From Malaciobacter marinus (GTDB lineage: Bacteria > Campylobacterota > Campylobacteria > Campylobacterales > Arcobacteraceae), in assembly GCF_003544855.1 (NCBI RefSeq), contig NZ_CP032101.1, positions 1,426,001 to 1,490,000 on the forward strand: DNA of 64,000 bases, read 5' to 3'. The translations under genes and the position numbers were made by a program. Positions 43,659-52,145 of this stretch are shown in pieces. Every line of letters starts with the position of its first letter. Within the stretch, counting starts at the first letter, position 1. The notes under the pieces were generated by a model. It saw only the letters and a program-made list of their open reading frames with translations. It was not told the DNA's origin and ran no database searches.

Positions 43659-44783
43659 TTATTTCCCTAAAACTTTATATGAACCATCTTTTTGAATTTC
43701 ATAAACAATAAATTTAGCTCCAATTCTTTCACCATCTTCTCTAAAAGTAACTGGTCCAGTAATTCCTGGAAAGTCTTTTAAGTTATGTAAAAAATCAGAG
43801 ATTTTTTTAGTATCAAAAGATTTTGTTTGTTCAACACCATGCATAATTGCTCTTAAACCATCTGCATTAACAACTGCCCAAATTGAAGGTGGTTTCATGT
43901 TATATGTATCTTCGTAAGCTTTTAAGTATTTTTTAGCTTCTTTATATGGTAAGATATCTGGTGTTGGGAAGTTTATTAGTACTGTACCCTCAGCTGCACT
44001 TCCTGCTAATTTTAAGAAGTCTGGATTATCATTTGAATCTCCACCAACAAAATCAGCGTCAATTCCAAGTTGTTTTTGTTGAGATCTCAAAAGACCTCCA
44101 TCAGTATAATAACCTGAATAATAAATTACATCTGGATTCATTGATTTTATTTTTGTAAGCATTGCAGTAAAGTTTTGAGTACCTGATTTGATTTTTCCTC
44201 TAAAAATTACATTTCCACCAATATTTTTAATTGATTCTTCTGTTGCATCACCAAGACCTTCTGAATATGATGAATAATCAGATAAAACAACTATTCTTTT
44301 ATAATTCTTTTGATTTACAAAATAATCTGCTGTAAAATCACTTTGTGCTGAGTTTGGAAAAGAGTTTCTAAAGAAAGTCCAATATTTTCTTTTAATTAAT
44401 GAGTCACTAGTTCCATCACTTGTTTGTAATACTTTATTTCTATAATATGTTGCTTGTGCTGCTTCTGTCGCACCTGATGTATAAGAACCAATTACAGCAA
44501 ATACACCTGCATTTACAAGTTTTCTTGCACAAACTGCAGCTTTTTGTGCTTTTGCTTCATCATCACAAGTTACTACTTCAATTTGCTTACCAAGTAAACC
44601 ACCTTGAGCATTTTTTTCATTAACTATAAGTTTTACAAACTGTTCAATTCCTTGACCCTCATTTGCATACTTTCCTGTAATTGGTGCTTGAACACCAATT
44701 TTTACTGTATCTGCAAGTAAACTTGAACTTGCTACTATTGCACTTAAAGCAATAGCTTTTGCAACTTTCTTGAATTTTCTCAT
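43659..44783 (-). CDS. livK: Branched-chain amino-acid periplasmic binding protein
   Basis: The 374-residue product has a signal peptide (about residues 1-24, cleaved near SLLADTVKIG) and a type I periplasmic binding fold: KIGVQAPITGKYANEGQG, AVIGSYTSGATEAAQ, VVLSDYSSYSEGLGDA. It delivers ligand to LivHMGF. The family binds Leu/Ile/Val but also other amino acids. With putA nearby, proline or a mixed specificity is possible. An AAGGAG ribosome site precedes the ATG. Confidence 0.88.
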   Translation of the reverse strand: MRKFKKVAKAIALSAIVASSSLLADTVKIGVQAPITGKYANEGQGIEQFVKLIVNEKNAQGGLLGKQIEVVTCDDEAKAQKAAVCARKLVNAGVFAVIGSYTSGATEAAQATYYRNKVLQTSDGTSDSLIKRKYWTFFRNSFPNSAQSDFTADYFVNQKNYKRIVVLSDYSSYSEGLGDATEESIKNIGGNVIFRGKIKSGTQNFTAMLTKIKSMNPDVIYYSGYYTDGGLLRSQQKQLGIDADFVGGDSNDNPDFLKLAGSAAEGTVLINFPTPDILPYKEAKKYLKAYEDTYNMKPPSIWAVVNADGLRAIMHGVEQTKSFDTKKISDFLHNLKDFPGITGPVTFREDGERIGAKFIVYEIQKDGSYKVLGK

Positions 44784-44798
44784 TTTTTCTCCTTTATT

Positions 44799-45461
44799 TT
44801 ATTTAAATTTTGGCTCGATTATATAACAACAAACTGCCCATTCACCAATATTTGGTATAATATTTATCTTGCCTCCTTCTAATTTTGATTGTAAGTTTTC
44901 AAATGAGTTTACTATTTTATCAAAAGATTCTGTAATCTCTTTTATTCTTTGTTCGCTTTTTTTTCTAGCACTACTTGAAATATCTAAATAAAATGCAAAA
45001 ATACCATAGTCTAAAGTAGAGTCTTCTAGTTTATTTCTATAAAGCATCTTACATATTTTTTCAATTTCATATTTGTATTCTTCTTTTACATTTCTAACAC
45101 CATTTTTTAAACTCATAATTACTCTTGATATAGAGTCATTATCACTTTTGTGTTCAAATCTTTCATCTAAAGTTAAACACAAAACATCTTGTGTTAAATA
45201 TCTTTGCTTCATAAATTCTCTAAAAGTATCTCTTGATGGCAAAGAACATCTAAGAATATCTGCAATAGTTGCATCAATAAAAATTTCTGGAGCATTATTT
45301 AATTTTGCTATTTCTTGTGACACATGAATAGTCAAAAATCTAGGTGGCGCATATGATAAATATAATTCATCAGCAGTCCAAAAAGTAAAATTGTTTTTTG
45401 CAGTTGTGATTCCATCAATAACACACTTGATGACTTTCTCTTGTGAAGGAAAATTATTCAT
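44799..45461 (-). CDS. Unrecognised 220-residue protein between an RHH regulator and the liv operon
   Basis: The product is soluble with mixed helix and strand content and has no signal peptide. Notable stretches are FTFWTADELYLSYAPPRFLTIHVSQEIAKL, EIFIDATIADILRCSL and a C-terminal coiled-coil-like segment (RKKSEQRIKEITESFDKIVNSFENLQSKLEGG). It ends with a hydrophobic strand rich in Cys and Trp (IGEWAVCCYIIEP). I know no family for it. It overlaps the RHH gene by 4 nt (ATGA) and ends 15 nt before livK, so it is probably co-transcribed with both. A sensor, toxin-like or regulatory role cannot be chosen from sequence. Confidence 0.5.
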   Translation of the reverse strand: MNNFPSQEKVIKCVIDGITTAKNNFTFWTADELYLSYAPPRFLTIHVSQEIAKLNNAPEIFIDATIADILRCSLPSRDTFREFMKQRYLTQDVLCLTLDERFEHKSDNDSISRVIMSLKNGVRNVKEEYKYEIEKICKMLYRNKLEDSTLDYGIFAFYLDISSSARKKSEQRIKEITESFDKIVNSFENLQSKLEGGKINIIPNIGEWAVCCYIIEPKFK

Positions 45462-45694
45462 CTAAACTCTCCTTCATAGTTTTCATCAACTTCTTCAAGT
45501 ATACCACTTTCGTATAATATATCTTCAATAAGTCTATTTTTAGAAATATTTATTTCATTTGAAAGTATAATTAGAGCATTATCTAACTTTTTGTCAATCT
45601 TAATTGTTAATTGTGAAATCTCTTTTTTACCATTTTTAGTATGTTTATCAATTACACTTCTAATAATTTTTCTTTTATGTTTTTGTTTTGCCAT
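45458..45694 (-). CDS. Ribbon-helix-helix DNA-binding protein, likely autoregulator
   Basis: The 78-residue product has a very basic N-terminal arm (KQKHKRKIIRSVIDKHTKNGKK) and then a ribbon-helix-helix: strand ISQLTIKI and helices around KKLDNALIILSNEINISKNRLIEDILYESGIL. The tail is acidic. RHH proteins bind DNA as dimers at tandem repeats, and such repeats sit at its own promoter (45720-45739). Antitoxins share this fold, so the pair with the 220-residue gene could be toxin-antitoxin-like, or it could regulate the downstream liv operon. Confidence 0.65.
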   Translation of the reverse strand: MAKQKHKRKIIRSVIDKHTKNGKKEISQLTIKIDKKLDNALIILSNEINISKNRLIEDILYESGILEEVDENYEGEFR

Positions 45695-45719
45695 TACTTA
45701 AAAATCCTAATAAAAATTT

Positions 45720-45739
45720 AGTAGTACTAAAAGTAGTAC
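45720..45739. promoter_or_regulatory. Tandem-repeat operator at the RHH gene promoter
   Basis: AGTAGTAC occurs at 45720-45727 and again at 45732-45739, a 12-bp period. A TATAAG -10-like box on the minus strand (45746-45751) places the transcription start on the repeats, so binding would repress. Tandem 8-12 bp repeats are typical RHH targets. No other copy was noticed near putA. Confidence 0.5.
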
Positions 45740-45852
45740 CAAAAACTTATATCATTATTTCACAGCAAAACTTAGCTGAGTCTTAAATTTTATGTCATTA
45801 TTGTGTATTTTTTAACCAATTTTCAATTTCTTCCCATATTTTGTATAAAATG

Positions 45853-46743
45853 CTATTCTTGTGCTACTCTTGTGCCTTTTTGTTGAATTACTAAACCTAA
45901 AATTATTAAGCCCAAACCAAATAAAGTTGATAAATAAATTTTTTCTCCTAAAATAAAATAGATAAAAATTAAAGATAAAAAAGGTGAAATAAATATCAAA
46001 TTAGCAATTTTAGAAGTACTTGTTGTATATTGCATAGCTTTTAACCAAAGCATAAATGTAATTCCCATTTCAAAAACACCAACATATGAAGCTGCTATTA
46101 TTCCTTTTAGTTCAGGAATAAAAAATCCATCTGTAAAATACAAATAACAAAGAATAAAAGGTAATGCAATTAAAAAGTTAGCAAATAAGCCAACTTCAGG
46201 ATATGCTTTAGACTTTGTATTAAAAATCCAATACATTGCCCACAAAATTGTGCTAAATAATGCAAGACCTACTCCATAAAGATTTGAAAAGTTTAGAGAA
46301 AAAGGTTCTCCTCTTGTAGAAATTACAAGTACTCCAAAATAACAAATAATCCCTGCAACAATGTCTGATAAAGTTAATTTTTGTTTTAAAAATGGAACTG
46401 CAAGATAAGCTAACATAAGAGCCCAAGTATAGTTTATTGCTTGTGCTTCTTGTGCAGGCAATAAATCATATGCTTTAAATAAAACCAAATAGTATAAAAA
46501 TGGATTTAAAATCCCCATGGCAAGAGTTAATTTTAAATTATTCTTTATATGAATTTTTACTAAATTTAATCTTTTTTCATATAGTAAAATTATAAATAAA
46601 ACAATTGTTGATGCTATAGAAGCTAATAAAACTAACATCTCAGGAGTTAAAAACTCTAGTGAAATTTTAAAAGCAGTTGCAACTGTTGACCATAAAAAGA
46701 TAGCAAGTAAGGCAAATTTATATGCTTTTGAATTTGATTTTAT
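45853..46743 (-). CDS. DMT/EamA-family transporter with a probable AUA start
   Basis: From the first ATG (46638) the 261-residue product lacks the first membrane helix of the family. The same frame is open upstream for 35 codons and encodes a typical EamA start (KAYKFALLAIFLWSTVATAFK). No ATG, GTG or TTG exists there; the codon in start position is ATA at 46743-46741, with AAAGGA ending 6 nt before it. From ATA the product has 296 residues and ten helices, the normal family size. A two-codon ORF (ATG TTA TAA) overlaps the start region. Substrate unknown. Confidence 0.75.
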   Translation of the reverse strand: MKSNSKAYKFALLAIFLWSTVATAFKISLEFLTPEMLVLLASIASTIVLFIILLYEKRLNLVKIHIKNNLKLTLAMGILNPFLYYLVLFKAYDLLPAQEAQAINYTWALMLAYLAVPFLKQKLTLSDIVAGIICYFGVLVISTRGEPFSLNFSNLYGVGLALFSTILWAMYWIFNTKSKAYPEVGLFANFLIALPFILCYLYFTDGFFIPELKGIIAASYVGVFEMGITFMLWLKAMQYTTSTSKIANLIFISPFLSLIFIYFILGEKIYLSTLFGLGLIILGLVIQQKGTRVAQE

Positions 46744-46875
46744 AACATATCCTTTGAGTTAAACTAAAAAAATAACAAGAAATAACGAAATTTATAGTTT
46801 ATTTACTTTTTATTAAGATTAGTTTAACTCTATTTATCTAATAATTTTATAAAGATAAAAGTATTAGGACAATAT

Positions 46876-47622
46876 ATGAATAAATATAAACAACTACAAA
46901 AAGAATCTAGTGCTTTAAATATACTTTTTATTGAAGATGATGAAGACCTAAGACATCAAAGTGAAAAAATTTTCAGAACTCTTTTTAATCAAGTTGATTT
47001 AGCAACTGATGGAAAAGAAGGTCTAGAAAAATATTTAAAGTTCTACGAAGAAAAAAATTATTATTACGATATAATAATAACAGATATAAAAATGCCGAAA
47101 AAAAATGGTATTGAATTAACAAAAGATATTCTTAAAATAAATAAAGATCAAGATGTAATTGTAATTTCTGCATATGAAGATTCAAAATATCTTATTGAAT
47201 TGATAAATTTAGGAGTTAATAATTTTGTTCAAAAACCTTTAATTATTGATCAGTTAATTGATCCTTTATTAAATATATGTAGAAGAATAAATAACTCAAA
47301 AGAGGCTTCTGAAAAAGTATTTTTTATAGAAAATTTTGTTTGGAATAAAGAGAATAAAACACTTTTAAAAAAAGGGAAAGAAGTAAAGCTATCTTCAAGT
47401 GAAACAGTTTTACTAAATTTACTTATAAATAACCCATATATAACATTTTCAAATGAAGATATTTACAATACATTGTTTAGTGATAAATTTGACAAAGAAC
47501 TAAGTATTGATTCTATAAAATCATTAATTAAAAGAATTAGAAAAAAGATTCCAACTGATATGATTAAAAATATTTATGGAGAAGGTTATCGAGTAAATAA
47601 AGATATTTTCGTAGAACTATAA
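46876..47622 (+). CDS. OmpR-type two-component response regulator
   Basis: The 248-residue product has a receiver domain (acidic EDD at 20-22, phospho-acceptor Asp70 in IIITDIKMPKKNG, Lys in VQKPL). A winged-helix output domain follows (VKLSSSETVLLNLLINN, SIKSLIKRIRKKIP, IYGEGYRVN). No histidine kinase gene is adjacent. The first 14 residues before the receiver fold are polar. It should be a transcription regulator; its target genes are not apparent from position. Confidence 0.88.
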   Translation: MNKYKQLQKESSALNILFIEDDEDLRHQSEKIFRTLFNQVDLATDGKEGLEKYLKFYEEKNYYYDIIITDIKMPKKNGIELTKDILKINKDQDVIVISAYEDSKYLIELINLGVNNFVQKPLIIDQLIDPLLNICRRINNSKEASEKVFFIENFVWNKENKTLLKKGKEVKLSSSETVLLNLLINNPYITFSNEDIYNTLFSDKFDKELSIDSIKSLIKRIRKKIPTDMIKNIYGEGYRVNKDIFVEL

Positions 47623-47631
47623 AAGACCTAT

Positions 47632-47662
47632 AACACTATACAATATTTTTTTGTATAGTGTT
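47632..47662 (+). terminator. Terminator hairpin after the response regulator
   Basis: AACACTATACAA (47632-47643) and TTGTATAGTGTT (47651-47662) form a perfect 12-bp stem around a TATTTTT loop, 10 nt after the stop. The trailing sequence is only weakly T-rich. Confidence 0.55.
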
Positions 47663-47803
47663 TAATACCCTTAAGTAACTACTATAAAAATTAAATACAC
47701 TTCACTTCGTTATAATGAAATAAAGAATATTTATATTATTTTATCATAAATTAAACAAGTGTTGATATAATTCCGTCCCAAAAAAAATATAAAGGTTTTA
47801 AAG

Positions 47804-48121
47804 GTGAGAATTACACTCACTCATAAAGAGTTACACGAATTACAAAAACTTTGTTTAGAAAATGATAAACAAGAACTATTTAACAAACTCTCACATGAAG
47901 AGCATAAATCTATAAAAAGTAGAACTGTAAAAAAAACAAAAGCTACTCAAAAAGCTACAAAAGTCAGACAAGATACAGCAAGAAAGAAAATTGAAAGTAC
48001 AGTAAATATGATGAGACTGTTCAATCAAAAAATAACTGTTTATAGTGTTGCGAAAGAGGCTCAAGTTAGTTACAATACTGCAAATAAATATAAAGAGTAT
48101 ATTCAAAGAAATGCTCACTAA
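47804..48121 (+). CDS. Small basic helix-turn-helix protein
   Basis: The 105-residue product starts at GTG, with AAAGG placed 8 nt ahead. The N-terminal half is a charged helix, the middle is very Lys/Thr-rich (SRTVKKTKATQKATKVRQ), and the end is a helix-turn-helix of the recombinase/transposon-regulator type (KITVYSVAKEAQVSYNTANKYKEYI). It is likely a DNA-binding regulator. I recognise no named family. Its TTGATATAAT upstream element and a terminator after it suggest it is transcribed alone. Confidence 0.55.
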   Translation: MRITLTHKELHELQKLCLENDKQELFNKLSHEEHKSIKSRTVKKTKATQKATKVRQDTARKKIESTVNMMRLFNQKITVYSVAKEAQVSYNTANKYKEYIQRNAH

Positions 48122-48143
48122 TAAAGGTAGAAAACTACCTTTA
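48122..48143. terminator. Palindromic terminator between the HTH gene and sorB
   Basis: TAAAGGTAG and CTACCTTTA form a perfect 9-bp stem around AAAA, directly after the stop of the HTH gene and 8 nt from the stop of the converging cytochrome gene. Confidence 0.6.
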
Positions 48144-48151
48144 TCAATCTT

Positions 48152-48499
48152 CTATAATTTAGGTAAATCTTTAGGTTTTAAATTTGGTCTTCTTGAGGCT
48201 TTTCCTGGGGGATAATTCTTCTCTAAATAATCTAAAATAAGATTTTCTGTTTTTTTATCAAACTCCCAAAGTCCTTGTGTTCTTTGCATCCACCTTATCA
48301 TAGATAACCAAGTTTGTCTATCTCCTTTTTGAAAAGTAATAAACTTAGCACTATGACATACAGTACAATTTGCTTTCACTTGTTCAAAACCTTTATCTAT
48401 TTTTAATCCTGTTTGTTTGTCAATCTCTTTTGCTGTTAATGAAAAAGTAGCAAAAGATGAAATAAGAACAAAAAGAAGTATAATTTTAAATCTTTTCAT
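48152..48499 (-). CDS. sorB: Monoheme cytochrome c subunit of sulfite dehydrogenase
   Basis: The 115-residue product has a signal peptide (about residues 1-23) and one heme-binding motif CTVCH (Cys45, Cys48, His49), with IRWMQRTQGLWEFD downstream supplying the likely Met ligand region. Together with the upstream molybdoenzyme it matches the SorAB sulfite:cytochrome c oxidoreductase of Campylobacter and Starkeya. It passes electrons from sulfite to the respiratory chain in the periplasm. Ten nt separate it from sorA. Confidence 0.85.
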   Translation of the reverse strand: MKRFKIILLFVLISSFATFSLTAKEIDKQTGLKIDKGFEQVKANCTVCHSAKFITFQKGDRQTWLSMIRWMQRTQGLWEFDKKTENLILDYLEKNYPPGKASRRPNLKPKDLPKL

Positions 48500-48509
48500 A
48501 ATATATCCT

Positions 48510-49832
48510 TTATACTACTTGCACGGCAATTCTATGACAAGCATTATTTAAATAGCCTCTAGGATTCCACCCTGGTAAAATTGTTGGTTGTTTTTTGTTA
48601 TTACTATCTGTTGCTCTTGCCCAAACCTCATAGTAACCTTTCTTAGGAAATTTTAAAGTAGCATACCAAGTTTGCCATGCCAATCTATTTATTGGTTTAT
48701 CTAATTTTTTTACTTTTTTCCATGTAGCACCAAAATCAATAGATACTTCCATTTGTTTAACTTCCAAATCTCCTGCCCAAGCTTTTCCATTAAATTTAAA
48801 TTTTTTATTTAAATCATGTTTAATACCAGATTTAGGAAAAGTAATTAAAGATTTAACGGGCATTGACTCAATAATACACATATCTTCATCTGCAACTTTT
48901 GTACCTGGAGCAACTGTATTACAAGGAACTCTATATGATTGACCCGCCATCTTTTTTCCATCATGTACTTTATTTCTAATTACTATCTTATTTAACCATT
49001 TTCCAGAAACAGAAGCAGGCCAACCACCCATTACTAATCTTAATGGATATCCATTATATAATGGAATATTTTCTCCTTCATATGCCCAAGCTATTAAACT
49101 TTCATTTTCTAAAGCTTTACTTATTGGTGCTCCTCTACTAATTGGTTCTTTAGATAAATCACCACTTAAGTGTTTATCTGCTCCATAATATCCAATATAT
49201 ACAGCATCTTTTTTTATTCCACAATATTCTAAAACATCTTTTAATCTAACTCCTGTCCATCTACCACAAGCTACAGCTCCAGTTGTCCATTGATTACCTT
49301 TTGCTGGTGGATTGTACTCACTTCTTCCATTTCCTCCACACTCTAATTGTAAAGCATATGTATAGTGTTTAAATTTTTTCTTCAATTCATTTATTGAGAA
49401 CTTCATTGGCTTTTTGCAAGACTCACCAGAAATCTCCAAAGTCCAATTTTCTAGGTCAATTTCACTTTTTTTAGGAGGTATACCATTATTTCTAATAAAC
49501 ATATATTTAGCTTGGGTAAACTCATCATTTAATAAATGAGGTGGAGTTTCTGCATTTACTGGTCTATCATTTAAATATATTAACCCCTCTTTACCTTCAA
49601 TTTTAAAAGGCTCTTGACTATTAGCAAGTGCTGCAGGTATTAATCCTGAAGGCATTTTATCTGCAAAAGGAATATTTGAGCCTACTATTGCAGCCATTGC
49701 AATTAAAGAACTTTTTCTTAAAAATCCTCTTCTAGAAGAGTCTGTTTCTCTACCAAATAACTCTAAATCTGCTTTTATAGGATCATTATAATAAGCTTCA
49801 TGAATACCTATCTTTTTTTTATTTTTAGCCAT
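48510..49832 (-). CDS. sorA: Sulfite dehydrogenase molybdopterin subunit SorA
   Basis: The 440-residue product has a twin-arginine signal (DSSRRGFLRKSSLIAMAAIVG) and the sulfite-oxidase fold: the Mo-ligand Cys in LQLECGGNGRSEY, GAVACGRWTGVRLKDVLEY, LRLVMGGWPASVSGKWLNKI, and a C-terminal dimerisation domain (VSIDFGATWKKV). It oxidises sulfite to sulfate in the periplasm with SorB. The divergent moeA, which makes molybdenum cofactor, starts 174 nt away, so the two may share a control region. Confidence 0.9.
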   Translation of the reverse strand: MAKNKKKIGIHEAYYNDPIKADLELFGRETDSSRRGFLRKSSLIAMAAIVGSNIPFADKMPSGLIPAALANSQEPFKIEGKEGLIYLNDRPVNAETPPHLLNDEFTQAKYMFIRNNGIPPKKSEIDLENWTLEISGESCKKPMKFSINELKKKFKHYTYALQLECGGNGRSEYNPPAKGNQWTTGAVACGRWTGVRLKDVLEYCGIKKDAVYIGYYGADKHLSGDLSKEPISRGAPISKALENESLIAWAYEGENIPLYNGYPLRLVMGGWPASVSGKWLNKIVIRNKVHDGKKMAGQSYRVPCNTVAPGTKVADEDMCIIESMPVKSLITFPKSGIKHDLNKKFKFNGKAWAGDLEVKQMEVSIDFGATWKKVKKLDKPINRLAWQTWYATLKFPKKGYYEVWARATDSNNKKQPTILPGWNPRGYLNNACHRIAVQVV

Positions 49833-50006
49833 TTCATATCCTTTTATTAAGAAAATTACATAATTATTACACTTTTATTAATTTTAGTCAAGCTTTTAAC
49901 TCATAAAATTTTCATTTTCTTTTTAATTATTTAAAATTTAGGCTTTAAAAGATTGCATATTTGCCTAGTTTTTGATAAGATTTTGCATTAATTTTGGAGA
50001 ATAAAT

Positions 50007-51227
50007 ATGAGAAATTTTATTAGTTATAAACAATCTTTAGAAATATTAGAAAAAATAGATATAAAAACACCCCCAATTGAAAAAATGTTTTTAACACAAG
50101 CATTAGGATATGTAGTAGCAGAAGATATTATTGCAGACCATAACAGTCCAGAGTTTGCAACTTCAGCAATGGATGGTTATGCTTTAAAAGCAGAAGATTT
50201 AATAAAAGAAAAAATAAAAATAATAGATAAAAATCCAGCAGGAAGTGTAGTAGAATCAGTTGTTACAAATGGAGTATGTATTAAAACTTTTACAGGTTCA
50301 CTAATGCCTAAGGGAAGCGATACTTTAATTCCTATTGAAAATGTTGAAGTAAATGATGATGAAATAAAAATTGTAAAAAAAGTTCCTTTTGGCTTTGCAG
50401 TAAGAGATATTGGAGAAAACTACAAAAAAGATGAGGTTCTTATAAAAAAAGGAACAATTGTAAGTTTTGCAGAAGTTGGTGTATTAGCATCTCTTAATAT
50501 TGCACAAGTTCCTGTATTTGTTTCTCCATCAGTTGCAATTGCAAGTACAGGTAGTGAAATACTAGATTTGGGTCAAATACAAACAAATGATTCTCAAATT
50601 AGAAGTTCAAACCACTTGACAATTGAAGCTTTATGTAAAAAAGCAGGTGCTAATACTATACAAATGGGAATAGTAAAAGATGATATAGACTCTATTACAC
50701 AACTGCTAGAAAAAGGTCTTGAAAAAGCTGATATCATTATAACAACAGGTGGAGTTAGTGTTGGAGATTATGATTTTGTTCAAGATGTAATAAAAGATAA
50801 ACTAAAAGCTCAAGTACTATTTCATGGAGTTACAATCAAACCAGGAATGCATCTTTTAGCAGCTATTAAAGATGGGAAATTAATTATTGCTCTTCCAGGT
50901 TTTGCTTACTCTTCAACAGTTTGTGCTATTTTATATGTACTTCCTTTTATTTATAGATTAAAGCAAGCAAATCAAAGCTTACCAATAGTAAAAGCAAAAA
51001 TCAATCAAGATTTTCCAAGAAGAATGCCAAAAACAGTCTTTACAGCTTGCAATGTTGAATATAAAGATGGAATTTATCAAGTTAATTTTGAAGGTAAGAA
51101 AAAAGGAACAAGTGCAATATTAACAAATATGCTTGAAAGTCCTGCCTTATTAATTCAAGAAGATGATAGTAAAGATATCAAAGCTGGAGATATGGTAGAT
51201 ATTTTACTATTAAACCAATTAAAATGA
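50007..51227 (+). CDS. moeA: Molybdopterin molybdenumtransferase MoeA
   Basis: The 406-residue product shows the MoeA order: an N-terminal domain (YVVAEDIIADHNSPEFATSAMDGYAL), a beta-barrel insert, the MogA-like domain (IASTGSEIL, DIIITTGGVSVGDYDFV, GVTIKPGMHLLAA) and a C-terminal domain. It inserts molybdate into molybdopterin. Next to the molybdoenzyme SorA this makes functional sense. Its stop overlaps the start of the DMT gene (ATGA). Confidence 0.92.
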   Translation: MRNFISYKQSLEILEKIDIKTPPIEKMFLTQALGYVVAEDIIADHNSPEFATSAMDGYALKAEDLIKEKIKIIDKNPAGSVVESVVTNGVCIKTFTGSLMPKGSDTLIPIENVEVNDDEIKIVKKVPFGFAVRDIGENYKKDEVLIKKGTIVSFAEVGVLASLNIAQVPVFVSPSVAIASTGSEILDLGQIQTNDSQIRSSNHLTIEALCKKAGANTIQMGIVKDDIDSITQLLEKGLEKADIIITTGGVSVGDYDFVQDVIKDKLKAQVLFHGVTIKPGMHLLAAIKDGKLIIALPGFAYSSTVCAILYVLPFIYRLKQANQSLPIVKAKINQDFPRRMPKTVFTACNVEYKDGIYQVNFEGKKKGTSAILTNMLESPALLIQEDDSKDIKAGDMVDILLLNQLK

Positions 51228-52132
51228 TACAAATGCAAAAAGTATATAAAGTATATTTTTTACTAACTCTTTGTGTACTTTTTTGGTCTGGAAACTTTAT
51301 CTTAGGAAGATTTATAAAAGATGAAATAGAACCTTTAGAACTTGCTTTTTTTAGATGGGTTCTTGCTTTTATTTTAATTCTTCCTTTTTCTATAAAATAT
51401 ATGAATATTAAAAAGTGTATTAAAAGTACAAAAGAGCATTTTTTAATACTATCAATTTTAGCAATTTTAGGAATAAGCTTATTTAACACAATTGTTTATG
51501 TTGCTTTGCAAACAACACAAGCTACAAATGCTCTTTTGATTAATTCTGTAACTCCATTACTTGTTCTTATTTTAGGAGTGCTTATATTAAAAAATCCTAT
51601 TAATAAGATTCAAATTTTAGGTTTTTTATCATCTACCTTTGGAGTTGTATTTTTAGTTTTAGAAGGAAACATAGCTAAAATCCTAGAATTGAATTTAAAA
51701 AATGGAGATTTGTGGATAATATTAAGTGCTACAATTTGGGCTTTATACTCAATTTTACTTAGATTCAAACCAAAAGAGTTAAATCATGTTGAACTTTTTA
51801 CTACTTTAGTATTTTTAGGAATAATATATCTTAGTCCTATTTACTTTTATCAAGGATATAGTATTCAAAGAGAAATAATAATGATAAAACAAAATTGGCC
51901 AATTATTATTTATGTATCTTTTTTTGCATCAGTATTATCGTTTTATTTTTGGAATAATGCAATTGCTCAAATAGGTCCTGAAAAATCAAGTCAATTTGCA
52001 CATTTAATGCCTTTGTTTGGAGCTATTTTAGCTTATTTTTTCTTAGGGGAAAAAGTAGAAATTTATCATCTTTTTGGAGCTTGCTTTATAGCAATAGGTA
52101 TTTACCTATCACTATTTTTATCTAAAAGATAG
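51224..52132 (+). CDS. DMT/EamA-family transporter
   Basis: The 302-residue product has ten membrane helices in two EamA repeats (LTLCVLFWSGNFILGRFI, TTQATNALLINSVTPLLVLILG in the first; ILSATIWALYSILLRFK and FAHLMPLFGAILAYFFLGE in the second). These proteins export metabolites or take up small solutes; the substrate is not predictable. It is translationally coupled to moeA by a 4-nt overlap, probably by position only. Confidence 0.85.
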   Translation: MIQMQKVYKVYFLLTLCVLFWSGNFILGRFIKDEIEPLELAFFRWVLAFILILPFSIKYMNIKKCIKSTKEHFLILSILAILGISLFNTIVYVALQTTQATNALLINSVTPLLVLILGVLILKNPINKIQILGFLSSTFGVVFLVLEGNIAKILELNLKNGDLWIILSATIWALYSILLRFKPKELNHVELFTTLVFLGIIYLSPIYFYQGYSIQREIIMIKQNWPIIIYVSFFASVLSFYFWNNAIAQIGPEKSSQFAHLMPLFGAILAYFFLGEKVEIYHLFGACFIAIGIYLSLFLSKR

Positions 52133-52145
52133 TTGCATTAAAAAT

